Source: Streptomyces griseoviridis (GTDB lineage Bacteria; Actinomycetota; Actinomycetes; Streptomycetales; Streptomycetaceae). From it: a stretch of 64,000 bases of DNA. Both the position numbers and the translations under genes were made by a program. The notes below the pieces were generated by a model that had not been told where the DNA came from, did no database searches, and worked only from the letters and a program-made list of their open reading frames with translations. Below, in pieces: positions 50,969-59,850 of the stretch (positions within the stretch are counted from its first letter, which is position 1; each line of letters opens with the position of its first letter). The stretch spans positions 6,511,501 through 6,575,500 of the forward strand of contig NZ_CP029078.1 in NCBI RefSeq assembly GCF_005222485.1, read 5' to 3'.

Positions 50969-51232
50969 CGGCAAGTTCCGGACGCCCTGCTCGTGAAGGC
51001 CGCGGTAGCCGAATTCATCCAATCCGTCGGCTACGGCGTGGTGGAAGCGGGGACGCTGACCGACAGTTGGCGGCAGGCGACGGGCACGCCGGTGTGGGGA
51101 ACACCGTACGGGCCGTACGCGGACAAGAGGGGCCGGCCGGTCGGTGAGGGCACCGTCCGCGCGGCGCTGGCCACCGCGGCGCTGGCCACCGCGACGCTGG
51201 CCACCGCGGCGCTGGCCACCGCGACGCGGTGA
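50969..51232 (+). pseudogene. C-terminal fragment of an F420-reductase-like oxidoreductase
   Basis: From about 50969 the plus strand encodes KAAVAEFIQSVGYGVVEAG followed by LTDSWRQATGTPVWGTPYG, which matches the C-terminal section of F420/NADP oxidoreductase family proteins. No N-terminal nucleotide-binding half precedes it (stop at 50966). A GTG at 50993 could start only a 79-residue stub. The end is an ALATA repeat from the 15-bp array. It looks like the relic of a second copy of the 49271 gene family. Confidence 0.7.
51164..51229. repeat. Four tandem copies of GCGCTGGCCACCGCG
   Basis: Copies start at 51164, 51179, 51194 and 51209 with one G/A change in copy three; a partial fifth copy follows. 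In the pseudogene frame it encodes repeated Ala-Leu-Ala-Thr. Confidence 0.85.
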
Positions 51233-51300
51233 CCGTCAGTGGGCGGGGGCCGTGGTGCGGGTCGGCCGGATCGGAATCCGGGGCACGGCCGTCCAGTGCC

Positions 51301-52788
51301 TCAGCCCTCCGCCGGGTCGGCGGCTCGCGGTACGGACAGGTGGAAGCATGCCCCGAGGGTTCTCGGGGCCAGGGTCAGGGTGCCCTGGTGGCGGTGGGCC
51401 AGGTCTCGGGCTATGGCGAGGCCAAGGCCGGTGCCGCCTTGGTCGCGGGAGCGGGCGTCGTCGAGTCGGACGAAGCGCTCGAAGACGCGTTCGGCGTCCG
51501 CGGCGGGTATGCCCGGTCCGTCGTCGTGCACCGTGAGGACGACCCGGTCGTCCTCGTTCCGGACGGTGATCTGGATGCGGTGTGCGGCGTGGCGGGCCGC
51601 GTTGTCGACGAGGTTGCGCAGCAGCCGTTCGTACGCGTCGGGGTTGCCGCGGGTGTACGCGGGGGCGGTGCTGTCGCAGGTCAGGGTCAACTGCGAGTCG
51701 GGCAAGGGGTATTGCTCGGTCAGTCGGGAGGCTGTGGCCGTGAGGTCCACGAGTTCGGCCTCGGCTCTGCCCGGGGCGCGGGTGTCGAGGCGGGCCAGGA
51801 GCAGCAGGTCCTCGGCGAGAGCCTGGAGGCGGCGGGTCTGGCGGGCGGCGGTGGTCGCCGTGGCGGGCCAGTCGGCGCGTTCCGGGTAGGCGAGCGCCAC
51901 TTCCAGGCTGGCCAGCAAGGTGGTGAGGGGGCTGCGCAGTTCGTGGGCGGCGTCCGCGACGAACCGGCGCTGGCGGGCCGCCGCGTCGTCGAGGCGTTGC
52001 AGGGTGGCGTTGATGGTCGTCGCGAGGGCGGTGATCTCGTGTCCGGTGGCGGGGACGGTGACGCGTTCGCGGGGGTCGCTCGCGGTGACCGAGGCGGTGA
52101 GGGCGCGGATGGCCTCGACCGGCCGGAGCGCGACACGGACGGTGAAGTAGGCGGCGGCCGCGATCAGTACGAGGCTGACCAGCCCGGCCCGCAGGAGCAC
52201 GCCGTCGGTGGTCTCGGTGATCTTCTCGGCTGTGCGCGGGAGCACCACCACGTAGACCCGCAGCCTGGCGTCGGCGGCCACGCCCAGCTCGGCGGCCTTC
52301 TCGCCGCCCAGTGCGGCGGCGCCGATGTCGGCGAACATGACCGTGTGGGTCCCGCCGGCCAGTCCGAGCCAGTCCCCGTTCGACGGGGACTTGTGGTCCC
52401 CGCGGTCCGGTATGCGGAGGGGGCGGATCGTCAGGAGTCCGGGCTCCCGGGTCTCCGACGGGACGGGCAGCACATGGCGGGTGCCGGGATCGAGGCCGTC
52501 CATGCCGCCGCCGTAGGCGACAGCGGAGCGTCGGCCGCTCGCGACGACCTCGTACGGCAGGGTGCCTGTGGGGTCGGGAACGGCACCCTGGCGCAACTGC
52601 GCGCAGAGGGACCAGAGTTGCCGCTCGGCCTGTTCCTCGGCGATCCGCGTGCCCTGACGGTGGACGTCGTGGTGCACCCACCAGCCGGTGCCGGCCAGGA
52701 TGACGGCGGCGGTCGAGGCGACGGCCAGCGCCGTGCGGGCCCGTACCGAACGCGGCCACCAACGGCGGTGCGGCTCAGTCGCGTTCAC
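51301..52788 (-). CDS. Sensor histidine kinase
   Basis: A 495-residue membrane kinase starting at GTG 52788. TM1 (about 18-40) and TM2 (about 200-220) flank a periplasmic sensor of about 160 residues without recognisable fold; HAMP follows, then HisKA with the phosphosite His in ADAAHELRSPLT near 286 and an ATPase with LRNLVDNAARHA and GGTGLGLAIA. Its start lies 14 nt inside the response-regulator gene, so they are co-translated. Signal unknown. It is convergent with the F420-fragment region. Confidence 0.88.
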   Translation of the reverse strand: MNATEPHRRWWPRSVRARTALAVASTAAVILAGTGWWVHHDVHRQGTRIAEEQAERQLWSLCAQLRQGAVPDPTGTLPYEVVASGRRSAVAYGGGMDGLDPGTRHVLPVPSETREPGLLTIRPLRIPDRGDHKSPSNGDWLGLAGGTHTVMFADIGAAALGGEKAAELGVAADARLRVYVVVLPRTAEKITETTDGVLLRAGLVSLVLIAAAAYFTVRVALRPVEAIRALTASVTASDPRERVTVPATGHEITALATTINATLQRLDDAAARQRRFVADAAHELRSPLTTLLASLEVALAYPERADWPATATTAARQTRRLQALAEDLLLLARLDTRAPGRAEAELVDLTATASRLTEQYPLPDSQLTLTCDSTAPAYTRGNPDAYERLLRNLVDNAARHAAHRIQITVRNEDDRVVLTVHDDGPGIPAADAERVFERFVRLDDARSRDQGGTGLGLAIARDLAHRHQGTLTLAPRTLGACFHLSVPRAADPAEG

Positions 52789-53455
52789 GGTCGTCCACCA
52801 GTCGGTAGCCGGTACCCCGTACGGTCTGAAGGGACTGCCGGTGGAACGCCGCGTCGACCTTCTTGCGCAGGGCGCTGACGCGCGCCTCCACCAGGTTGGG
52901 GTCCAATGCCTCGTCGGGCCAGGCGTGGTAGAGCAGGTCCGCCTTGGAGACCGCCTGCCCTGCCCGGCGGGCCAGCAGCTCCAGGACGGCGAACTCCCTT
53001 GGGGTGAGTTCCACCCGGGTCCCGGCCCGGCGGCAGACCCGGGCCGCGACGTCGAGTGAGAGGTCGCCCACGGCGAGGACGGGCGGGGCGACCGGGGCGG
53101 CTCGTCTGACCAGGGCCCGCAGCCGTGCGACGAGCACCAGGTAGGAGAAGGGTTTGGCCAGGTAGTCGTCGGCCCCCGTGTCCAGGGCCTCCGCCTGGTC
53201 CCAGTCCCCGTCCTTGGCGGTGAGTACCAGGATGGGGGTCGCGTTGCCCTCCCGGCGCAGCTGGGCGCAGACCTTGTAGCCGTTGAGCCCCGGCAGCATC
53301 AAGTCCAGTACGACCAGGGCGTATTCGCCGGTCCTGGCCATCCACAGGCCCTGCCGGCCGTCGTGGGCGAGGTCGACGCTGTAGCCCTCGGCGGTCAGGC
53401 CGGTGTGCAGGGTGCGGGCGAGGTCCTTCTCGTCCTCCACGACCAGGATGCGCAT
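52775..53455 (-). CDS. OmpR/PhoB-type response regulator
   Basis: A 226-residue regulator. The receiver has Asp51 in LVVLDLMLPGLNG and Lys in LAKPFSY; the winged-helix domain (about 128-226) ends TVRGTGYRLVDD. ATG 53455 gives the canonical VEDEKDLA start; the upstream open codons are not coding. Partner of the overlapping kinase. Divergent from the interrupted glycosyltransferase, 127 bp away, which may be its target. Confidence 0.88.
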   Translation of the reverse strand: MRILVVEDEKDLARTLHTGLTAEGYSVDLAHDGRQGLWMARTGEYALVVLDLMLPGLNGYKVCAQLRREGNATPILVLTAKDGDWDQAEALDTGADDYLAKPFSYLVLVARLRALVRRAAPVAPPVLAVGDLSLDVAARVCRRAGTRVELTPREFAVLELLARRAGQAVSKADLLYHAWPDEALDPNLVEARVSALRKKVDAAFHRQSLQTVRGTGYRLVDDRERD

Positions 53456-53582
53456 GGGAGGCAGCCTCGCACAGCGCCTGGCCGCCTTCCTGATCGGCCG
53501 GTCAGGTCGGGTCAGCGGACCGTCAACTCGGTGCGGGCACGGTGGCGGAGTCCCTCGCCGCCGCTGAAAGGCCCTGCTGCCG

Positions 53583-55103
53583 ATGTCCGTTGACGTACGT
53601 GGTCCCGCCGTCGCCGAGACGGCCTCCCCTCCCGCGTCCGCCCGTCGACCGTCGCCGGGTCGGGCCACAGCCGTCGTCGTCATCGCGCCCGCGGTGCTGA
53701 CCGTCGCTCTGGGGCTCTGGGGCATCCGCAGGCAGAACACGATGTGGGGCGACGAGTCCGTCACCTACCAGCTCGCGCGCCGCGACCTCGCGCAGATATG
53801 GCTCACCGCCCAGCACGTCGATCTGGTCCACGCGCTCCACTACGCCGTGATGCACGGGATCTTCGGACTCTTCGGCGGCGGGCTGTTGACGTTGCGGCTG
53901 CCGTCCGTGCTGGCGATGGCCGTGGCAGCGGCCGGAGTCGGCCTTCTGGGGCTGCGGCTGGCGGGGGCCCGTGCCGGGCTGTCGGCCGGGCTGGTGTTCG
54001 CGCTCCTTCCCCAGGTGCAGAAGTACGCGCAGGAGGGCCGCTCCTACGCCATGGTCTGCGCCCTGGTCACCTGGGCCACCTACGCGCTCGTGGTCAGCGT
54101 CGCGCGGCGCGCCCGGTGACGGTGGGCGGTCTACGGCTTCACGATGCTGCTGGCCTGCCTGCTCCATGAGTTCGCGGTCCTCGCCCTGGTCGCACACGGC
54201 GTCACCCTGGTCGTCTCGCGGGTTCCGCGACCGGTGCTGGCGGCGTGGAGCGTGGCCGCCGCCTGCGTCGTGGCCGGGCTGCTGCCGCTGGCGATCCGCA
54301 GTGCGGGGCAGTCGGGGCAGGTGTCCTGGATCGGCGGCCCGGTGCGGCTTCCGGGGTTCCTGGCCGCGGTCGTCGTGGGCCTGGCGTGTGCCCGACCGCA
54401 CCTGGGGGCGCGGGGGCCTGTGCGGCTCGCCGCGCTCGCGGTGCCGATCGTGGTGCTCCCGGGCCTTCTGCTGCTGGTCGCCTCGCTTGTCAAGCCGCTT
54501 TTCGTCGACCGGTACGTGCTCTACAGCAGTATCGGGATCGCCTTGCTGGTGGGCGCCTGGACGGATCACTTCCACCGGCTGCGACGGTCCTCCCGCATCC
54601 CGTCGGTCGCGGTGGTCGCCGTACTGGCCGCGCTCGTCCCGCCGAGCCTCGCGCTGCGGACGCCCCAGAGCCGGAGCAACGACGTCACCGCCCTCGGCGC
54701 CGCCGTGCGCGAGGCGGGTCGGCCCGGCGACGGGCTGCTCTATCTCTCCGGCCGGTACCGGTTCCTGACCGCGGCCGACCCCGAGGACACGCGTTCTCTG
54801 ACAGACCTCGCCCTGGCGCGGGACGCCGTCTCCTCCCACACGCTCGCGGGGGTCGAGCTTCCCGCCGACGTCATCGCGGCCCGCATGCTGCGATTCGACC
54901 GGATCGTCGTGGTCCGTGGCCCGGCGGGCGCCGACGCGCTCACCGGGCCACAGGAGGAAGCGAAGACCGGCACCCTGCGACGGTACTTCCGCGAGCGCAC
55001 CACAACTCAGGTCACCGGCCTACGAGTTACCGTCTACGTCCGCGACCGCGGCCCGTCCCGGAGGGGCGGCCCTGGATCAGGCGACGGGGGAGGGCACGGG
55101 TAG
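53583..55103 (+). pseudogene. GT39-like membrane glycosyltransferase interrupted by an in-frame UGA
   Basis: Two frames in the same reading phase (53583-54119 and 54144-55103) join into one 506-codon protein of the PMT/ArnT-like superfamily, broken by TGA at codon 179 (54117-54119). The first part has TM1 (about 28-46), the conserved acidic loop MWGDES (D57, E58) and further helices; the second continues with FTMLLACLLHEFAVLAL and more helices, then a soluble tail. The codon was probably CGA (Arg). No frameshift is present. The result is either a recent nonsense allele, a two-polypeptide gene re-initiating at ATG 54144, or stop readthrough at UGA-C. Confidence 0.75.
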
Positions 55104-55108
55104 CGTCT

Positions 55109-55135
55109 CGCCGCTCCTGCTGGCCAGGAGCGGCG
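55109..55135. terminator. Hairpin between the glycosyltransferase and the dehydrogenase operon
   Basis: CGCCGCTCCTG (55109-55119), loop CTGGC, CAGGAGCGGCG (55125-55135): a perfect 11-bp stem just after the glycosyltransferase stop and before the convergent zinc dehydrogenase end. No T-run. Confidence 0.6.
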
Positions 55136-55270
55136 CGCCGGGCCGTGGGGCGTTGACGTTCCGCGCGCGAGAAGCAAGGGCGCTGGCCCCGCCGAGGGAG
55201 CCGGGCTCGCGCGGCCGGCGGCCGGGCTGTGCCGTGCCGCACGCGACAGGCCCCGCCCCCGCCTCTGGCG

Positions 55271-56305
55271 TCACGGTGTGAGCAGGACCTTGAGGGCCTC
55301 GCGCCGGTCCATCGCGCGGTAGCCTTCGGCCGCCTGTTCCAGGGGCAGGGTGCGGTCGAAGACCCGGCCGGGGTCGACGGTGCCGTCCAGGACGGCGGGC
55401 AGTAGCTCCTCTAGGTAGGCGCGGACGGGGGCCGGGCCGCCGGTGAGCGTGATGTTCGGGCCGAAGAGGCTGCCGAAGCCGACGGGGGCCTCCTCGTACT
55501 GGGGGACTCCGACCCGGCTGATGACGCCGCCAGGGCGTACCGTCCCGACGGCCATCTCGTAGGCGGGCAGATGGCCGACGGCCTCCAGGACGGCGCGGGT
55601 GCCGTGGCCGCCGGTGAGGTCGCGGACCCTGGCGATGCCCTCCTCGCCGCGTTCGGCGACGACGTCGGTGGCGCCGAAGTACCGTCCCAGGTCGGTGCGT
55701 TGCCGGTGACGGCCCATCAGGATGATCCGCTCGGCGCCGAGTTGCTTCGCGGAGAGCGCGGCGAGCAGTCCGACGGCGCCGTCCCCGATGACGGTGACCC
55801 AGTCGCCCGGCCGCACCCTGGCCTGGTGGGCGGCGTGGTAGCCGGTGCCGTAGACGTCGGCGAGGGTGAGCAGGGACGGCAGGAGCGCCTCGTCCACGTC
55901 GTTCGGGAGCTTGACCAGGGTGCCCTGCGCCTGCGGGACGCGGATCGCCTCGGCCTGGGCGCCGCCGACGCCCGCGGCGAAGAAGCCGCCGTCGGGGCAC
56001 GACGTGTGCAGGCCCGCGCGGCAGAACTCGCAGGTGTTGTCGGCGAACGCGAAGGGCGCCACGACCAGGTCGCCACGGCGGAAGCCGGAGACCTCGGACC
56101 CGGTCTCCTCGACGGTGCCGAGGAACTCGTGCCCCATCGGCACCGGCCCCTCGGCGGCCGTCAGGGAGTGGTACGGGTGCAGGTCGCTGCCGCACACGCA
56201 GGAACGCAGCACGCGGACGATCGCGTCGGTGGGCTGCTCGATGACCGGGTCCGTGGCGTCCTGGACGCGGACGTCGCCTGCTTCGTACATGAAGGTGGCC
56301 CGCAT
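55271..56305 (-). CDS. Zinc-dependent MDR alcohol dehydrogenase (copy 1)
   Basis: A 344-residue medium-chain dehydrogenase. Catalytic zinc ligands are in SCVCGSDLHPY and MGHEFLG; the structural-zinc lobe reads ADNTCEFCRAGLHTSC with Asp in place of the first of four cysteines. The NAD(P)-binding loop is VIGDGAVGLLAALSA. It is the last gene of a minus-strand operon and is a clear paralogue of the gene at 56896-57930, of identical length. It likely oxidises or reduces small alcohols, aldehydes or quinones. Confidence 0.88.
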   Translation of the reverse strand: MRATFMYEAGDVRVQDATDPVIEQPTDAIVRVLRSCVCGSDLHPYHSLTAAEGPVPMGHEFLGTVEETGSEVSGFRRGDLVVAPFAFADNTCEFCRAGLHTSCPDGGFFAAGVGGAQAEAIRVPQAQGTLVKLPNDVDEALLPSLLTLADVYGTGYHAAHQARVRPGDWVTVIGDGAVGLLAALSAKQLGAERIILMGRHRQRTDLGRYFGATDVVAERGEEGIARVRDLTGGHGTRAVLEAVGHLPAYEMAVGTVRPGGVISRVGVPQYEEAPVGFGSLFGPNITLTGGPAPVRAYLEELLPAVLDGTVDPGRVFDRTLPLEQAAEGYRAMDRREALKVLLTP

Positions 56306-56423
56306 GGGACAACTCGCTCTCTAATCAGGGGTGTTCGCCGCTCCGCCGCCCTGACTGGCGGTGCCGGGGCGCGGCTCTCTCTGCCCCGGCGCCCGGTGCT
56401 GCTCGCCCGTGCCGCCGGACGGG

Positions 56424-56843
56424 TCAGTGGCGACGGGTGCGCGGGGCGTTGTACTGCTCGTCGGTGATGTGCTCGAGCCAACTCGTCTCGGGCCGGTCGT
56501 CGCCCGGCGCGGTGCCCTCCCAGAGGGCGAGGTGCTGCATGAAGCGGTCCTCGGTGGCGCCGTGCCAGTGCTCCTCACCGGGCGGGCAGGTCACCGTCTC
56601 GCCGGGGTGGGCCTCGTACACGACGCCGTCGCGGGTGCCGATCAGGGCGACACCGGCGGTGACGTGGAGTGTCTGGCCGACGGCGTGGTGGTGCCAGGCG
56701 GTGCGGGCGCCGGGCGCGAAGCGCACCATGTTGGCCCGGATGCGGGAGGGCTCCTGACCGGCGTGGACGACGTCGAACCAGACGTCCCCCGCGAAGCAGT
56801 CGGCGGGTCCCTTGCCGGTGGGCACGGGCTTGACGAATCTCAT
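56424..56843 (-). CDS. Small cupin protein
   Basis: A 139-residue single-domain cupin. Metal ligands are in WHHHAVGQTLHV and EEHWHG, the two cupin motifs separated by the usual 20-30 residues. Small cupins of this sort, including (R)-mandelonitrile-lyase-like proteins, bind metal and act in isomerisation, lyase or redox steps. It lies between two near-identical-length dehydrogenases, 118 bp before copy 1 and 52 bp after copy 2, so it likely acts on the same pathway. Reaction unknown. Confidence 0.82.
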   Translation of the reverse strand: MRFVKPVPTGKGPADCFAGDVWFDVVHAGQEPSRIRANMVRFAPGARTAWHHHAVGQTLHVTAGVALIGTRDGVVYEAHPGETVTCPPGEEHWHGATEDRFMQHLALWEGTAPGDDRPETSWLEHITDEQYNAPRTRRH

Positions 56844-56895
56844 GCGGTTCTCTCCTCGGAGTGGGTGGAGCCGGCCGGGTCAGGCGTGCGGGCGG

Positions 56896-57930
56896 TCACG
56901 GGCGCACCAGCGTCTTCAGGGCCTCGCGGTCGTTCATGGCGCGGTAGCCGTCGGCGATGTCCTCCAGGGCGACGGTGCGGTCGAAGACGCGTCCCGGCGC
57001 GATGGCACCGTCGAGGATGTGCGGCATCAGCTCCTCGATGTACGCGCGGGCCGGGGCGACCCCGCCGGTGAGGGTGATGTTGCGCAGGAAGTCGGCGAAG
57101 CCGAACGGCACGTCGGTGAACTGCGGCGCGCCGACGCGGCTGACGGTGCCGCCGTCGCGGACCACGCCGAAGCCCTGCACCAGCGCGTCCTTCAGGCCGA
57201 CGCACTCCAGGACCCTGCGGGTGCCCTCGCCGCCGGTCAGCTCGCGGACCCGGGCGACGCCCTCGTCGCCGCGTTCGGCGACGACGTCGGTGGCGCCGAA
57301 CGTCAGGCCCAGGTCGGTACGGGAGCGGTGGCGGCCCATCAAAATGATCCGCTCGGCGCCCAGCAGCCTGGCGGAGATCACGGCGGAGAGGCCGACCGCG
57401 CCGTCCCCGATGACGGTGACCGTGTCACCGCGGCCGACGCCCGCGGTGCGGGCCGCGTGGTAGCCGGTGCACAGCACGTCCGACAGGGTCAGCAGGTCGG
57501 GCAGCAGCTCGGAGTCCTCCGCGACGGGCAGCTTCACCAGCGTTCCGTCGGCGAGCGGCACCCGGGCGGCCTGCCCCTGCCCGCCGTCGACTCCGTCCAC
57601 GCCCCACTGGCCGCCGTGCGGGCAGGAGGTCTGCAGGCCCTCGCGGCAGTAGGCGCAGGTGTTGTCGGCCCAGACGAACGGGGCGACGGCCACGTCGCCG
57701 CGCTTGAGGGTGCGCACGTCGGCGCCGGTGTCCTCGACGACGCCGAGGAACTCGTGGCCCATGTGACGGGGCGTGTCGGTGGGCGCGAGCGACTTGTAGG
57801 GCCACAGGTCGCTGCCGCACACGCAGGACAGCACGATCCGCACGACCGCGTCGGTGGGCTGCTGGATCGTCGGGTCGGCGACGTCTTCGACGCGCACGTC
57901 TTCAGCCGCGTACATCAGAGTGGCTCGCAC
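56896..57930 (-). CDS. Zinc-dependent MDR alcohol dehydrogenase (copy 2)
   Basis: A 344-residue paralogue of the dehydrogenase at 55271: same SCVCGSDL, GHEFLG and ADNTCAYCREGLQTSC motifs and an equal nucleotide loop VIGDGAVGLSA. The two share most of the sequence by eye, so a duplication made them, followed by divergence of the substrate region around 90-150 (GGQWGVDGVDGGQ here). It is third in the operon, 36 bp after the DUF2255 gene. Confidence 0.88.
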   Translation of the reverse strand: MRATLMYAAEDVRVEDVADPTIQQPTDAVVRIVLSCVCGSDLWPYKSLAPTDTPRHMGHEFLGVVEDTGADVRTLKRGDVAVAPFVWADNTCAYCREGLQTSCPHGGQWGVDGVDGGQGQAARVPLADGTLVKLPVAEDSELLPDLLTLSDVLCTGYHAARTAGVGRGDTVTVIGDGAVGLSAVISARLLGAERIILMGRHRSRTDLGLTFGATDVVAERGDEGVARVRELTGGEGTRRVLECVGLKDALVQGFGVVRDGGTVSRVGAPQFTDVPFGFADFLRNITLTGGVAPARAYIEELMPHILDGAIAPGRVFDRTVALEDIADGYRAMNDREALKTLVRP

Positions 57931-57966
57931 GGCGGTGCTCCTTGACGGGGGAGGGGGCGGGGCGGT

Positions 57967-58338
57967 TCAGCGCGGTTCGAGACGGAGGGTGGAGGCGCGG
58001 GCCCGGTCGGTCAGGACGTGCTCGACGATGCTGGTGTACCGGCCGTACTTCTCCCGGTACGCGGCGTCGACGTCCCCGTACTCGTCCGGGTCGGCGTCGC
58101 GGAAGGCGACGTCGGCCCGGACACCGCCGGCCGCCACCCGCCCTCGGTCACGGGAGCGGGCACCCCGGTACCAGGGGCCGTCGACGCCCTTGACCGAGCG
58201 GACGTAGAGCCGGTCACCGGCCCGCACCACCCACATCGTCACGGGGGCGCGGAGCGTGCCGTCGCCGCGCTCGGACTCCAGGGCGAGTTCCTCCGCCGCG
58301 CCGATGCCGTTCAGGTCGGAGTCGTTCCAGCTGGTCAT
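57967..58338 (-). CDS. DUF2255 family protein
   Basis: A 123-residue protein with the DUF2255 pattern: MTSWNDSDL at the start, then a beta-rich domain with LYVRSVKGVDGPWYRGA (17 residues) and a helix ending DAAYREKYGRYTS. Proteins with this fold resemble flavin-reductase-like or nitroreductase-associated (split-barrel) domains, but no function is assigned. The ATG at 58338 follows GAAGG. It lies between AKR and dehydrogenase genes and so probably belongs to the same redox operon. Confidence 0.78.
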   Translation of the reverse strand: MTSWNDSDLNGIGAAEELALESERGDGTLRAPVTMWVVRAGDRLYVRSVKGVDGPWYRGARSRDRGRVAAGGVRADVAFRDADPDEYGDVDAAYREKYGRYTSIVEHVLTDRARASTLRLEPR

Positions 58339-58394
58339 GGGGGTCACCTTCGGTGGACGGGAGTGCGACGGCACTCCGTGGGCGGGGGAGGGCG

Positions 58395-59279
58395 TCAGGC
58401 TTCCGGGATGGCGCGGCCGAAGTCCGCGAGGGTGACGGCGGTCGGCTCGGGCCCGCCGCGGTGGCCGGTCTCCAGCGCGTCGAGGGCGGCCAGCTCGTCC
58501 GCGGTCAGCGTGAAGTCGAAGACGTCGATGTTCTCGGCGATGCGCTCCCGCTTGGTCGACTTCGGGATGACCGAGCGGCCCTGCTGGAGCCCCCACCGCA
58601 GCAGCACCTGGGCCGGGCTCTTGCCGTGCGCCTCGGCGATCCGGGTGACGGCCGGGTCCGCCAGGACGCTCCTGCGGTGCTCGCCGTAGCCCGGGTAGAA
58701 GGTGATGCCGCCGATGGGGGACCACGCCTGGTTGAGGATGCCGTGGGCGTCGTCGAAGTCGAGGACCGCGCGCTGCTGGAAGTAGGGGTGGATCTCCAGC
58801 TGGTTGACGGCCGGGACGACGGTGGTGGCGTCGAGCAGGGCGGTCAGGTGGTCGACCATGAAGTTGCTGACGCCGATCGCGCGGACCCTGCCGTCGGCGA
58901 GGAGCTTCTCCAGGGCGCGGTAGGCGTCGAGCGTCCGGTCGAACTCCGACGGCAGCGCCTGGTGGAGGATGAGCAGGTCGATACGGTCGAGGCCGAGCTT
59001 GGCGGCGCTCTTGTCGAAGCCGTGCAGGGTCTCGTCGTAGCCGTAGTCGCTGATCCAGATCTTCGTCTCGACGAAGACGTCCTCGCGGGGCACCCCGGAG
59101 TCGCGCAGCGCCTCGCCGACCTCGCGTTCGTTGCCGTAGGCGGCGGCGGTGTCGATGTGCCGGTACCCGAGGTCGAGGGCGGCCGTGACGGCGGCCTTGG
59201 TCTCGTCCGGCGGGGTCTGGAAGACCCCGAGCCCGAGGGCGGGCATCTCGACGCCGTTGTTGAGGGTGAGGGTCTGCAT
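58395..59279 (-). CDS. Aldo/keto reductase, 2,5-diketogluconate-reductase type
   Basis: A 294-residue AKR with the tetrad in HIDTAAAYGNE, KIWISDYGY and LLILHQALP (Asp, Tyr, Lys, His). The cofactor loop ends KSTKRERIAEN, typical of NADPH-dependent AKR5-like enzymes. It is first in the minus-strand operon of five genes and its start is 263 bp from a perfect palindrome in the shared intergenic region with the XRE gene. AAAGG supplies a weak ribosome site. Substrate unknown. Confidence 0.88.
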   Translation of the reverse strand: MQTLTLNNGVEMPALGLGVFQTPPDETKAAVTAALDLGYRHIDTAAAYGNEREVGEALRDSGVPREDVFVETKIWISDYGYDETLHGFDKSAAKLGLDRIDLLILHQALPSEFDRTLDAYRALEKLLADGRVRAIGVSNFMVDHLTALLDATTVVPAVNQLEIHPYFQQRAVLDFDDAHGILNQAWSPIGGITFYPGYGEHRRSVLADPAVTRIAEAHGKSPAQVLLRWGLQQGRSVIPKSTKRERIAENIDVFDFTLTADELAALDALETGHRGGPEPTAVTLADFGRAIPEA

Positions 59280-59542
59280 CGGAGGGCCTTTCTCGTCCTT
59301 GTGCGTCCTGGTAGGTGATCGCCGTGCCCGCGGGTCCGGGTGGTCCCGTGGAGCTGCTCCGTCCGGGGGAACGGCGGACCGCCCGCGGCGGCGTCCGGTG
59401 GCGGTCCCGCCCCGCGAACCGTGCGGGCACGGTGCCTCCTCGCGTCGGCGGCCGGCGGTCCTGACCCGGTCCCGGGCCGCCAGTCTCCGGCTCTCCCCAG
59501 GTAACTGCATGTCGGAGGCGGTGTGGGAGTCACTGATCTTCC

Positions 59543-59559
59543 AGGTACTGGCAGTACCT
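59543..59559. promoter_or_regulatory. Perfect 17-bp palindrome AGGTACTG-G-CAGTACCT
   Basis: Exact 8-bp arms with a single central base, in the shared promoter region of the XRE regulator and the AKR-led operon. The position makes it the leading candidate operator for the XRE protein. Confidence 0.65.
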
Positions 59560-59781
59560 CGCAGGCTCGCCCCGGCGGACCTACGGTGGAGAGGCCGCCG
59601 TCACGCGCGGCCGACCGGAAGGAGCCCTTGTGCCCGAGAACCCGGTGACGCCGCCGGACCCACGGCCGAGCCGGTGCCGGGGACACCGCCCCGAGGACGC
59701 CCCGCCCACCGCCGCACGGCCCCGGCCGGACACGAGCCCGCCCCGCACCTGCCCCGTCCCCGCCCGCACCCGCCCGCTCCC

Positions 59782-59823
59782 GGCCGAGTCCGATCCGGGC
59801 GTGGCCGAGTCCGATCCGGGCGT
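59782..59823. repeat. 21-bp tandem duplication
   Basis: GGCCGAGTCCGATCCGGGCG plus T at 59782-59802 and again at 59803-59823, exact. It lies just before the XRE start codon (59851) and may change its leader length. Confidence 0.85.
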
Positions 59824-59850
59824 GGCCCACGACGACACCAGGACCTGAGC

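Larger units (their letters stand above)
59280..59850. other. Divergent intergenic region between the redox operon and the XRE gene
   Basis: A 571-bp stretch. It holds the palindrome at 59543-59559, a related half-site AGGTAACTG near 59499, a -10-like TACGGT at 59582-59587, and a 21-bp tandem duplication. A Pro-rich plus-strand frame (GTG 59630 to 59848) has no ribosome site or homology and is probably not a gene. Confidence 0.5.

Noticed and set aside
59630..59848. Pro-rich 72-codon frame before the XRE gene
   Set aside because: No ribosome site, made mainly of Pro/Arg/Thr from GC-rich sequence, and it includes a 21-bp tandem duplication.
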